From JAJDXO01 sp965213765 (GTDB lineage: Bacteria; Pseudomonadota; Alphaproteobacteria; Rhodospirillales; UBA2165): a DNA stretch of 64,000 bases. The stretch's first letter is position 1; the number at the start of each line of letters is the position of its first letter. Of this stretch, positions 35,213 through 43,166 are shown piece after piece. Both the position numbers and the translations under genes were made by a program. The notes beneath the pieces are model-generated. The model saw only the letters and a program-made list of their open reading frames with translations. It did not search any database and was not told the origin of the DNA. The stretch is from positions 620,001 to 684,000 of the forward strand of contig OZ243926.1 of assembly GCA_965213765.1 (NCBI GenBank). The letters run 5' to 3'.

Positions 35213-36295
35213 ATGATTTCCGGCAAGATATTGATCAGAAGCACCGTTTTGGCGGCCGCCGCCGCCGCGGTGTGGGCGCTGCCCGCCCAAGCCCAGTTCT
35301 ACAGCGGGAAGACGATTGACGTTGTCGTCCCGGCCGGGGCCGGCGGCGGTCTCACACGGTCGGCGCGGACGTTCACCAATTACATGAAGAACCACATCGC
35401 CGGAAAGCCGAACATGGTGCTCCGGAACATGCCGGGCGGCACCAAAGGCCATAATTTCATGGCCGAGAAGGCGAAGCCGGACGGCCTGACCATCATGTGG
35501 GGGCCGCTGCAGTTCGCGACCGTCATCTCGGGCGCCCCCGGCGTCCGCTATGACCCGGGCAAGTTCGAGGTCATAGGCACCGGCAACAGTTCCTTCGTCA
35601 GCATCATCCGGACGGACACCCCGCCGACCATCAAGTCCATCAGCGATTTGACCAAGGCGAGCAACGTGGTCACCGGCGGCATCGGGCCCGGCCGTCTATT
35701 GGACATGCTCAGCCTGTTGTCCTATGACGCCCTCGGCGTGACCTATCGCTACGTCACGGGATTCCGCGGGCAGCCGAAGATGAACGCGGCGATCCGCTCC
35801 AAGGAGATTCAAGCCTTGACCACCGGCCATCCGGGGTATTACGCGTTCTACCGGGATACCATCTTGAAGGACGGGACGGCGCTGGCGCTCTTCTACCATT
35901 CGCCGTTCGATGCCAAAACCGGCGAGGCAATCCGCCTGCCCGGCCGGTATCCGGCGAACATCAAGCATTTCATCGATGCCTACAAGGACATCAAGGGCGG
36001 CTCGCCGTCGGGTCCGGCATGGGAGGCCTATAAGTGGCTCGCCACCTACGAAGCCTGGCCCTATTTCATGGTCGCGCCGGAGGGCACGCCGAAGGCGGCC
36101 ATCGATGCGCTCCGTGCGGCCCATGCCGCGGTGCCCAATGATCCGGGGTTCAAGACGGAGTGGACAAAGCAGTTCCGCGACCTCCCGATCTTCCGCACCG
36201 GGGAATCTGCGGCGGTGGTCCTCGATACCCATAAGAAAATCTCGCCCGCGGCCCTGGCGTTCCTCAAGAAGACCGTCGCGCCCGGCAAGAAGTAG
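35213..36295 (+). CDS. Tripartite tricarboxylate transporter substrate-binding protein (TctC/Bug-like)
   Basis: This 360-residue periplasmic binding protein has a signal peptide (ISGKILIRSTVLAAAAAAVWA, cleavage after AQAQ) and the family start FYSGKTIDVVVPAGAGGG. It continues with GKPNMVLRNMPGGTKGHNF and GLTIMWGPLQFATVISG. It is clearly related to the binding protein at 52508-53599. The TctA and TctB membrane genes are absent here, as is common for the large Bug families. An aaggaggaatcca ribosome-binding site precedes ATG 35213. Likely ligands are carboxylic or aromatic acids. Confidence 0.85.
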   Translation: MISGKILIRSTVLAAAAAAVWALPAQAQFYSGKTIDVVVPAGAGGGLTRSARTFTNYMKNHIAGKPNMVLRNMPGGTKGHNFMAEKAKPDGLTIMWGPLQFATVISGAPGVRYDPGKFEVIGTGNSSFVSIIRTDTPPTIKSISDLTKASNVVTGGIGPGRLLDMLSLLSYDALGVTYRYVTGFRGQPKMNAAIRSKEIQALTTGHPGYYAFYRDTILKDGTALALFYHSPFDAKTGEAIRLPGRYPANIKHFIDAYKDIKGGSPSGPAWEAYKWLATYEAWPYFMVAPEGTPKAAIDALRAAHAAVPNDPGFKTEWTKQFRDLPIFRTGESAAVVLDTHKKISPAALAFLKKTVAPGKK

Positions 36296-36375
36296 ACCGG
36301 CCAAAAGCGGGCACCGGGCGGCGACCTACTCGGTTGCCGCCCGGGCAGCCAGGAAGTTCCACACCGGAAGCTGCT

Positions 36376-36666
36376 CCAGGGTCCGGACTCGATTAGGGGA
36401 TTCTCCTTTTTGCGTCCTCTCCCCCGGGAAGGGGGCGAGGGAACGTGATGCGGCAACGGCGGCTACCCCCCTCTCCCTCTCTGAGGGAGAGGGTCGGGGT
36501 GAGGGTGGGGGCGATACGAAATTCCCCCTCACCCAGCTACGGCTATGGCTCGCAGGCTCGCCAACCCTCCGCATCCCCCTCCCCCTGACGGGGGCGAGGG
36601 ACCTTGCGCCGCGCCGTCCTCATCGCCGCAACACTCCTATGGCGGCTCAATCGGGTCCGAACTTAG
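36376..36666. repeat. TIR-bounded repeat element B
   Basis: The left end, agggtccggactcgattagg, is of the long-end type (followed by gattctcctttttgcg). The right end, ggcggctcaatcgggtccg, is of the short-end type (preceded by catcgccgcaacactcc), so the element is inverted relative to A. The right end runs into the stop codon TAA (complement of 36663-36665) of the minus-strand hypothetical gene. The interior has the same ctctgagggagag palindromes as the other copies. Confidence 0.75.
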
Positions 36667-36899
36667 ATCAAGGAATGGCCGTCGAAGGATGCTCCGTTGA
36701 TGAGGAGCGTCCGGTTGGCCACACCGGCGATGGCGACAATATCCGCGTCGAGAAGCAAATCCTCGGGTGGTTTGCCTTGGATGCGGGCGTCCCAGCGCCC
36801 CGGCTCCCAAGCCACCTCGGCACCCCCCTTCTCCATCCGGCGATAGGAGTCGCCGCTTTCATCGACGGCGTGATAAATCCCGGCTTTCGGCTTCGACAT
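36663..36899 (-). CDS. Hypothetical 78-residue protein
   Basis: This small soluble protein starts MSKPKAGIYHAVDESGDSYRRM and ends NGASFDGHSLI. I do not recognise the family; there is no membrane segment or cysteine. It is divergent from the ThDP enzyme operon, with 114 bases between the starts, and its stop codon coincides with the end of repeat element B. A possible ribosome-binding site is ggaaaagag on the minus strand. Confidence 0.55.
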   Translation of the reverse strand: MSKPKAGIYHAVDESGDSYRRMEKGGAEVAWEPGRWDARIQGKPPEDLLLDADIVAIAGVANRTLLINGASFDGHSLI

Positions 36900-37013
36900 C
36901 GCTCTTTTCCGTTCCTTGGACAGCGAGTATCCTGGATTTCGCTCAATCTGCGAACATAACGGATTCATATTGGGCGGGGCGGTTTTACTGACGTTTGGGA
37001 GGACGCAAATCAC

Positions 37014-38720
37014 ATGGCAACACGCGCCAACAAGCGGGACGGCGGCGAGGCCGTCGTCGAGGCTATCCGCAATCTCGGCATCCGGCATGTGATCACGTCT
37101 CCCGGTTCGGAATGGTCGCCGGTCTGGGAAGCGCTCACGCGGCAGCGCCACGAAAACATTCCCGGCCCGGCCTACATGCAGGTTTGGCATGAGAATTTGG
37201 CGGTCAACATCGCGACCGGCTACACCTTGATGACCGGCGAGCCCCAGGCCGTCATGCTGCATGCGGGCGTCGGTCCGCTTCAGGGCGTCATGGGGATGCA
37301 CGCCGCCATGCAGTCCGAAGTACCCATGCTGGTGCTGGCCGGCGAATCCGTCTCCCTCGGCGCCGATCCCGACCTCAAGGTGGAGGCGCAGTGGTATGGC
37401 GGCGTCAGCCCCGGCGGCATCGACAGGCTGGTCTCCAACTCGGTCAAATGGTCCAGCCTGGTGCCCAGCGCGCCGACCCTTTACCGGAGCATCGTCCGCG
37501 CCGGCGAAATGGCCCAGCGCGCCCCCAAGGGCCCGGTGTTTCTCGATGTCCCTCTCGAATACATGATCGAAGACTGGGTTCCGGACCGCGAACTCTCCCC
37601 GGTACCGCCCCCCTCCCGGACACAGGCGGTCGCCGCCGAATTGGAAGAACTGATCGCCGACATCAACAAGGCGCGAAACCCGGTGATCATTACCGAGTTC
37701 GCCGGCCGAATTCCCGGTGCGTTCGAGGCGCTGACGGCCTTCGCCGAAGCGGCCGCCATCCCGGTCATCGGCGGGCGAACGGCGACCTACGGCAACTTCC
37801 CGACCGACAACGACCTGTGGCTTGGCATCGAGAGCTACGATCACCTGCCCGATGCCGATCTAGTCCTCCTGGTGGGATCCCGGACGCCCTGGTATCCGCC
37901 GTTCAACTGTCCGACGGCGGCCAAGATCGTCGCCATCGGGGAACAGCCTCACAAGGAATGGCTGGTCTATCAGGACATGCATGCCGGCACCTATCTCGAA
38001 GGCGACCTGGCGGCGACATTGAGCGCCGCGACGAGGATGCTCGATGACGGCGGGCCGGACGAGGCCACCAAGAAAGCGCGGCGCGGCAAATGGTCGGCCG
38101 TCCACAATGAATTCATGTCGGACCTGAAGACCGAACGGGAGGCCGCCGCCAGGGACGGCGCACTCAACGCCGTATCCGTCAGCGCGGCCATCGAAGAGGT
38201 GATGCCGCCGGATACGGTTTTCGTCGACGAAACCATCACGCATTTCCTGACGATGCGAAACCACCTCTCCGTGACCCGGCCCAACTCCCTTTACAAGCAG
38301 ACGGTCGGCGGCCTGGGACAGGGACTTGGGGTGGCGCTCGGGCTGAAGCTCGGCGCGCCCGAGCGGCCGGTGGTGGTGTTCGCCGGCGACGGCAGCTTTC
38401 TTTACAATCCGATCACCCAGGCCCTCGGCGCGTCACGCGATTACGGCCTTCCCATCACCATCGTCATCATGAACAACAACGGCTATCAGGCGATGCTGAA
38501 GGGGCACCAACTCTACTATTCGGAGGGCATGGTGAAAGAGACCGACCTGACCTACGGCTTCCAGATCGAGGCGCCGGTCTTTGAGGAGTTGGGGACGCCG
38601 TTGGGCGCGCGGGGGGTCCGGGTCGAGAGCTACCGGGACTTCAAACGGGCTCTTGAGGACGCCCGGGCCGAAAACGCCGAAGGCCGCACCATGATCATTA
38701 ACGCCATCCTGCCGAATTAG
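37014..38720 (+). CDS. Thiamine diphosphate-dependent enzyme (acetolactate synthase-like)
   Basis: This 568-residue enzyme of the ThDP family has three domains. The pyrimidine-binding domain has HENLAVNIATGYTLMTGEPQ. The central domain is around NPVIITEFAGRIPGAFEALTAF. The pyrophosphate domain has the ThDP motif FAGDGSFLYNPITQALGASR through MNNNGYQAM. It resembles acetolactate synthase large subunits and benzoylformate decarboxylase-type enzymes that make or break C-C bonds next to a carbonyl. It leads a three-gene operon with an SDR and a Rieske oxygenase, so it is likely catabolic rather than for branched-chain synthesis. Confidence 0.88.
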   Translation: MATRANKRDGGEAVVEAIRNLGIRHVITSPGSEWSPVWEALTRQRHENIPGPAYMQVWHENLAVNIATGYTLMTGEPQAVMLHAGVGPLQGVMGMHAAMQSEVPMLVLAGESVSLGADPDLKVEAQWYGGVSPGGIDRLVSNSVKWSSLVPSAPTLYRSIVRAGEMAQRAPKGPVFLDVPLEYMIEDWVPDRELSPVPPPSRTQAVAAELEELIADINKARNPVIITEFAGRIPGAFEALTAFAEAAAIPVIGGRTATYGNFPTDNDLWLGIESYDHLPDADLVLLVGSRTPWYPPFNCPTAAKIVAIGEQPHKEWLVYQDMHAGTYLEGDLAATLSAATRMLDDGGPDEATKKARRGKWSAVHNEFMSDLKTEREAAARDGALNAVSVSAAIEEVMPPDTVFVDETITHFLTMRNHLSVTRPNSLYKQTVGGLGQGLGVALGLKLGAPERPVVVFAGDGSFLYNPITQALGASRDYGLPITIVIMNNNGYQAMLKGHQLYYSEGMVKETDLTYGFQIEAPVFEELGTPLGARGVRVESYRDFKRALEDARAENAEGRTMIINAILPN

Positions 38721-38730
38721 GAGATCAGCC

Positions 38731-39489
38731 ATGGACGGACGTGTCGTGATTGTGACCGGCGGCGGCCAGGGTTTGGGGCGGGCATTCGCAAAAGGCTTCG
38801 CCGGGCGGGGCGCGGTCGCGATAATCGCCGAGATCAATGCTGAGAACGCGCGGAACGTTGAACGCGAAATCACCGATGCCGGCGGCAAGGCCCTGGCAAT
38901 CGAAACCGACGTCGCCGAACCCGCCTCGGTGCGGGCGATGGCCCGCAACGTCCTCGACGAGTACGGCCGCATCGATGTGCTGGTCAACAACGCCGCGCTG
39001 TTGACGGGTATTCGGCGCGTCCCCGTCGACGAACTCGAAGACGATGAGTGGGAGCGGCTTCTCAAGGTCAACGTCACCGGCGCCTTCAACTGCGTGAAGG
39101 CGACCGTGGCGGCCATGCGGGAGGCCGGGTGGGGCCGCATCATCAACCTGTCCTCGGACACCGTCCTGTTGCCGCCGCCGATCAGCATGGCTCACTACAT
39201 CACCAGCAAGGCGGCGCTCATCGGTTTGACCCGCACACTTGCCCGCGAACTCGGAAACGACGGCATCACCGTCAACGCCATCTTGCCCGGCTCGACGGAA
39301 ACCGAGGCCAATACGACCAACGAGACCACCCAGCGGAACCGCCGGACCAATGTCGTCCCGCGTCAGGCTATCCCCCGCGTCGCGTTGCCGGAGGACCTGG
39401 TCGGGGCGGCGCTGTTTTTGGCCTCCGATGAGGCCGGGTTCATCACCGGCCAGAACCTGCCGGTGAATGGCGGCATCGCGTTCGTGTGA
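38731..39489 (+). CDS. SDR family NAD(P)-dependent oxidoreductase
   Basis: This 252-residue short-chain dehydrogenase has cofactor motif TGGGQGLG (about residues 9-16), NNAALL, catalytic Ser in INLSSDTVLLPPP and Tyr-Lys in AHYITSKAALIG. The C-terminus GQNLPVNGGIAFV is typical. It starts 10 bases after the ThDP enzyme gene with an aggag site, so it is translated from the same mRNA and probably oxidises or reduces the hydroxy or keto intermediate of the pathway. Confidence 0.93.
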   Translation: MDGRVVIVTGGGQGLGRAFAKGFAGRGAVAIIAEINAENARNVEREITDAGGKALAIETDVAEPASVRAMARNVLDEYGRIDVLVNNAALLTGIRRVPVDELEDDEWERLLKVNVTGAFNCVKATVAAMREAGWGRIINLSSDTVLLPPPISMAHYITSKAALIGLTRTLARELGNDGITVNAILPGSTETEANTTNETTQRNRRTNVVPRQAIPRVALPEDLVGAALFLASDEAGFITGQNLPVNGGIAFV

Positions 39490-39522
39490 TATGATTACGG
39501 CAGGCGCTGGACCGAGGCCGAC

Positions 39523-40542
39523 ATGACGGACAAATTTCTGCAGGAACAGTGGTACGCCGCCGCGCTTTCCGACGAAGTGACGGCGGAGGCGCCGTTTGCC
39601 CGGACGATCTGCGGCGAAGACATCGTCTTCTTCCGCTCCCCGGAGGGAGAACTCCGGGCGTTGGAGGACCGGTGCGCCCATCGGTATGCACCCCTTTCGC
39701 TCGGCACCGTCAAAGATGGCCGCCTCCGATGTCAGTACCACGGCATGCTGTTCGACCATACCGGCCAATGCGTCGAGGTGCCGGGCCAGGACACCGCCCC
39801 GGAGGCGGCCCGGATCAAGAGTTATTCGGTCGCCGAAAGCGACGGATGGGTGTGGGTGTGGATCGGCCGGGGCGTATCCAAGCCGGTCTCCCATATCCCA
39901 AGCCTGCCCTACTTCGACAGCAGCGAGTGGTCGGGATTCCAGAAATATTTCCATGTCAAAGGGGCGGCCCAGCTCTTTGTCGACAACCTGCTCGACCTGA
40001 GCCATCTGGCTTTCACCCACAAGGAGTCCATCGGCTCGGCCTCGTCCAAGGATGCGCCGCCGGAGATGGAATTTGCCGTCGAGGGGAATATGGTCAGGGG
40101 ACGGCGCTACATCTACGGCGTCGAGCCGGGGCCGTTCATCGTCGGTTGGGGCGGGTTCACCGGTCTGATCGACCGGTGTTCCGACTACATCTGGTGGCCG
40201 CCTTCGGTCCTCGAAATCGAGTCAAAATTCATCGATCCGGCCAGGAAAATCACCATCAAGGTGATCAACCCGATCACGCCGGAAACCGAGACCACGTCGC
40301 ACTTCTGGATGGGTTGGGCGCGGGACTTCCGGCTCGATGAGGACGACCTCACGGAACAGGCGATCGTCGAAAACACTCAGGTAATCATGGAGGACGTGGA
40401 GATAATCGAGGCGCAACAGAGGGTGATCACCGCGCGCGGCGAACTCAAGCCGATCCCCATCCAGGCCGACCGCGCGCTGATGGCCGTCCGGACCATCCTC
40501 AAGCGTCTCCACGAAGAGAATAACCGCCAAGCCGCCGAGTAG
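39523..40542 (+). CDS. Rieske aromatic ring-hydroxylating/demethylating oxygenase, alpha subunit
   Basis: This 339-residue oxygenase is similar to vanillate O-demethylase and related ring-hydroxylating enzymes. The Rieske [2Fe-2S] ligands are Cys51, His53, Cys70 and His73 (RCAHRYAPL and CQYHG). The mononuclear iron site is Asp158, His161 and His166 in NLLDLSHLAFTHKE. No reductase gene is in the operon, so electrons must come from another ferredoxin reductase. It is the third gene after the ThDP enzyme and SDR, suggesting degradation of a methoxylated or aromatic compound. Confidence 0.9.
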   Translation: MTDKFLQEQWYAAALSDEVTAEAPFARTICGEDIVFFRSPEGELRALEDRCAHRYAPLSLGTVKDGRLRCQYHGMLFDHTGQCVEVPGQDTAPEAARIKSYSVAESDGWVWVWIGRGVSKPVSHIPSLPYFDSSEWSGFQKYFHVKGAAQLFVDNLLDLSHLAFTHKESIGSASSKDAPPEMEFAVEGNMVRGRRYIYGVEPGPFIVGWGGFTGLIDRCSDYIWWPPSVLEIESKFIDPARKITIKVINPITPETETTSHFWMGWARDFRLDEDDLTEQAIVENTQVIMEDVEIIEAQQRVITARGELKPIPIQADRALMAVRTILKRLHEENNRQAAE

Positions 40543-40554
40543 GCGGCGCCCCGG

Positions 40555-40893
40555 GGTCCGGACTCGATGGAGCCGCCCTACGAGTATTGCCGCGATGAGG
40601 CATAAAATGATTGCGTCATGGCCGGGCCCACCGGACCGGTTTCGCCGGCCGGAGGACAAACCGCGACCCGGCCATCCACGTGTACCGTGCCGCGAGGCGT
40701 GGATCACCGGGTCAAATAAGGTCAATTCGGACGAATTGACCGACCCGGTGATGACGACTTTGACATGGTGATGACGGCTTGCGGGTGAGTGAGGAGCGGC
40801 GGCTTGCCATGGGCCCCCTCGCCCCCTTCCCGGGAGAGAGAGGGGCAGGGTAAGAGGGCGCAAAAAGGAGAATCCCCCAATCGAGTCCGGACC
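40555..40893. repeat. TIR-bounded repeat element C
   Basis: The left end ggtccggactcgatggagccgcc (short-end type, starting 13 bases after the oxygenase stop) and the right end ccaatcgagtccggacc (long-end type) bound 339 bp. The right end runs into ctag, which contains the stop codon of the GMC oxidoreductase. Inside are catggccgggcccaccgg, a copy of the palindromic module seen at 13914-14034, and ggtcaattcggacgaattgacc, a separate hairpin. Confidence 0.78.
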
Positions 40894-42498
40894 CTAGGCG
40901 TCCTCCAGAACGAAGTCGGCGCCGCGATCGGCGATCATCATCGTCGGCGCATTGGTGTTGCCGGAAACAAGCTGAGGCATGACGGAACAATCGGTAACCC
41001 GGACGCCGTCGACGCCGTTGACCTTTAGCCGCACGTCGGTGACGGCGTCCGTGTCGCTGCCCATCCGGCAGGTGCCGGCGGGATGGTAGGCGGTCCGCGC
41101 CTGTTTTCTGATCGCGTCGTCGAGATTGTTCGACCCGATTGCCGTCGAGATGTCGGGCCCCGGCCAAATCATGTCGCCCAGGATTTTCTTGAGCTGCGGC
41201 TGTTCGCAAATTTCCCTGACGAACCGGATACCGCGGCGCAGTGTGTCCAAATCCTCCTCGGTCTGCAGAACCTGCGCCTCGAAGGCCGGGTGGTCTTCGG
41301 GGTTCGTCGACGCCAGGACCAGCCGGCCCCGGGAGGCCGGCCGCATGGTCAGCGGGTGAAGATGCAGGGAATGGACGGCGAGCGGCCCCTCCCCCGGCGC
41401 ACCGGGGGCGAACGGCGCGAAGATATACTGCACGTCGGCCCGGCCGTCTCCGTCCGTATCCACGCACGCACCCGCCGCCAGCAGATTGGAGGTCAGCAAC
41501 CCGCGCTTGAACAGGAAGTATTCAATCCCATGCTTCATCGCCGCGAGGCCTTTATCGGCGTTGTGATAGCCCTTGGCGTTCTTGAGCTTGTAGGTGACCG
41601 GGGTGCCGACGTGATCGTGGTAATTGGCGCCGACCTCCGGGGCATCATGGACGGCCTGGATGCCGTGACGATTGAGGCCGGCGGCCGGCCCGACGCCGGA
41701 CAGCATCAGGAGCTTTGGACTATGGAAGGACCCCGCCGTCAGGATGATCTCCTTGCGGGCACGGAGGACAAACTCTTGTCCGTCCCTGGTGACTTCCAGC
41801 GCTTCCGCCCGCCGGCCGTTGAAGCGGATTTTACCGGCGACGGCGTTTGTCATCACGGTCAGCCGTTCCCGGGCGATGACGGGTTTCAGGAAGCACGTGG
41901 CCGCCGACTGCCGGCGTCCGGCATGTGCCGTCGCCTGATACCATCCGGCGCCGTCCTGCTTTTCGCCGTTGAAATCGTCAGACCACGCCAACCCGGCCGA
42001 TTGGGCGGCATCCAACATAATCTCGTTGATCGGATGCTTATATTCGGGATCGGCGACGACCAGCTGCCCGTCCCGGCCGTGATACGGCGCGCCCAGGTGC
42101 ATGTTCCTCTCTTGGCGCATATACACCGGCAACACGTCCTCGTACCGCCAGCCGGTGCACCCATGAAGGTCATCCCAGTCATCATAATCCCGGGCCTGGC
42201 CGCGCATATAGATCATGGCGTTCACCGATGATCCGCCACCGACGACCTTTCCCTGGGGAACGGCAAACCGTTTCCCGTCCAGGGTTTCGTCGGGTTCGGA
42301 CAGCACCGCGTCGATGTCTTGGGACTGGTGAGCCTTGAAATAGGTCGCCGGGATATGAATCCAACGGTTGTCATCCATCCGGCCGCGCTCGACCAGCGCC
42401 ACGGAAAATCTTCCGTCCCGGATCAGCCGGTTTGCCATGACGCATCCGCCCGATCCGGCGCCGACGATGACGTAATCGAACGTTAACTCTTCAGCCAT
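40894..42498 (-). CDS. GMC family oxidoreductase (choline dehydrogenase-like)
   Basis: This 534-residue FAD enzyme begins with FDYVIVGAGSGGCVMANRL, carries the GMC signatures VVGGGSSVNAMIYMRGQA and ILTAGSFHSPKLLMLSGVGP, and ends with AYHPAGTCRMGSD (active-site His) and SGNTNAPTMMIADRGADFVL. It oxidises alcohols to aldehydes, probably with a quinone acceptor. It is the last gene of the TAXI-TRAP operon, so it may oxidise the imported alcohol. Its stop codon TAG lies in the edge of repeat element C. Confidence 0.92.
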   Translation of the reverse strand: MAEELTFDYVIVGAGSGGCVMANRLIRDGRFSVALVERGRMDDNRWIHIPATYFKAHQSQDIDAVLSEPDETLDGKRFAVPQGKVVGGGSSVNAMIYMRGQARDYDDWDDLHGCTGWRYEDVLPVYMRQERNMHLGAPYHGRDGQLVVADPEYKHPINEIMLDAAQSAGLAWSDDFNGEKQDGAGWYQATAHAGRRQSAATCFLKPVIARERLTVMTNAVAGKIRFNGRRAEALEVTRDGQEFVLRARKEIILTAGSFHSPKLLMLSGVGPAAGLNRHGIQAVHDAPEVGANYHDHVGTPVTYKLKNAKGYHNADKGLAAMKHGIEYFLFKRGLLTSNLLAAGACVDTDGDGRADVQYIFAPFAPGAPGEGPLAVHSLHLHPLTMRPASRGRLVLASTNPEDHPAFEAQVLQTEEDLDTLRRGIRFVREICEQPQLKKILGDMIWPGPDISTAIGSNNLDDAIRKQARTAYHPAGTCRMGSDTDAVTDVRLKVNGVDGVRVTDCSVMPQLVSGNTNAPTMMIADRGADFVLEDA

Positions 42499-42571
42499 GA
42501 GAACCGCCTATCCGTGGAATACGGGCACGCCGGCCACGACCGCCATTGGGCCGCCAGTGGCCGCCGGTGGT

Positions 42572-43150
42572 CTACTTGTTGGTCCAACCCAGCGTGATGG
42601 GATGGGCTTTGCGCTGTTCCCCGGGCGCGCCGACGTGTTTCCCGGGCTCCCAGCCGACCGGTCTCAGCACCCGGTCGGCGAACTCGACCGACTCGTTGTC
42701 GGTCACCGTGCCGATGGTGTCGTTCCAGCGGTTGAGAAATCCGCCGACGGCGATCACCGCCAATATCTCGATGATCTGCATATCCGAGTAATGCTTGCGG
42801 AGTTCCTCGAAATGCTCCGGTTTGACGGTGCTGGGCGCCGAGCCCGCGGCGAATGCCAGATCGAGCGCGGCGCGCTCGGCCTCGGAGAACCGATCGGACT
42901 CGTCGTAGTTCCACAGCGCCTGAATCCTCTCATCCGGCACGTCGATCCGGTGGAGGTGATAGGAGCCGTGGGACTGACAATGAAGGCTGCCGTGCGACAT
43001 GCTCGCCGCGGTAAAGACGAACTGCTTGAGCTCACCCGGAATCTCCCGGCTGGGGAACACGAGCTTGAAGACATCGTTCATTTTCTCCCTCAGCTCGGGC
43101 CAGTGCTCCATCTCGAAGTTCTGCCGGTCGTGATAGCCGTCCGATGCCAT
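42572..43150 (-). CDS. Carboxymuconolactone decarboxylase (CMD) domain protein
   Basis: This 192-residue AhpD-like all-helical protein has the redox motif reduced to SHGSLHCQSHGSY: one cysteine followed by His three residues later, with Ser in place of the first cysteine. ALWNYDESDRFSEAERAALDLAFAAGS and the C-terminal MQIIEILAVIAVGGFLNRWND fit the family. It lies 16 bases after the TRAP permease stop, so it is co-transcribed with the transporter. With only one cysteine it is unlikely to be a classical peroxidase. Confidence 0.85.
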   Translation of the reverse strand: MASDGYHDRQNFEMEHWPELREKMNDVFKLVFPSREIPGELKQFVFTAASMSHGSLHCQSHGSYHLHRIDVPDERIQALWNYDESDRFSEAERAALDLAFAAGSAPSTVKPEHFEELRKHYSDMQIIEILAVIAVGGFLNRWNDTIGTVTDNESVEFADRVLRPVGWEPGKHVGAPGEQRKAHPITLGWTNK

Positions 43151-43166
43151 GACTTAGCTCCTTGCG

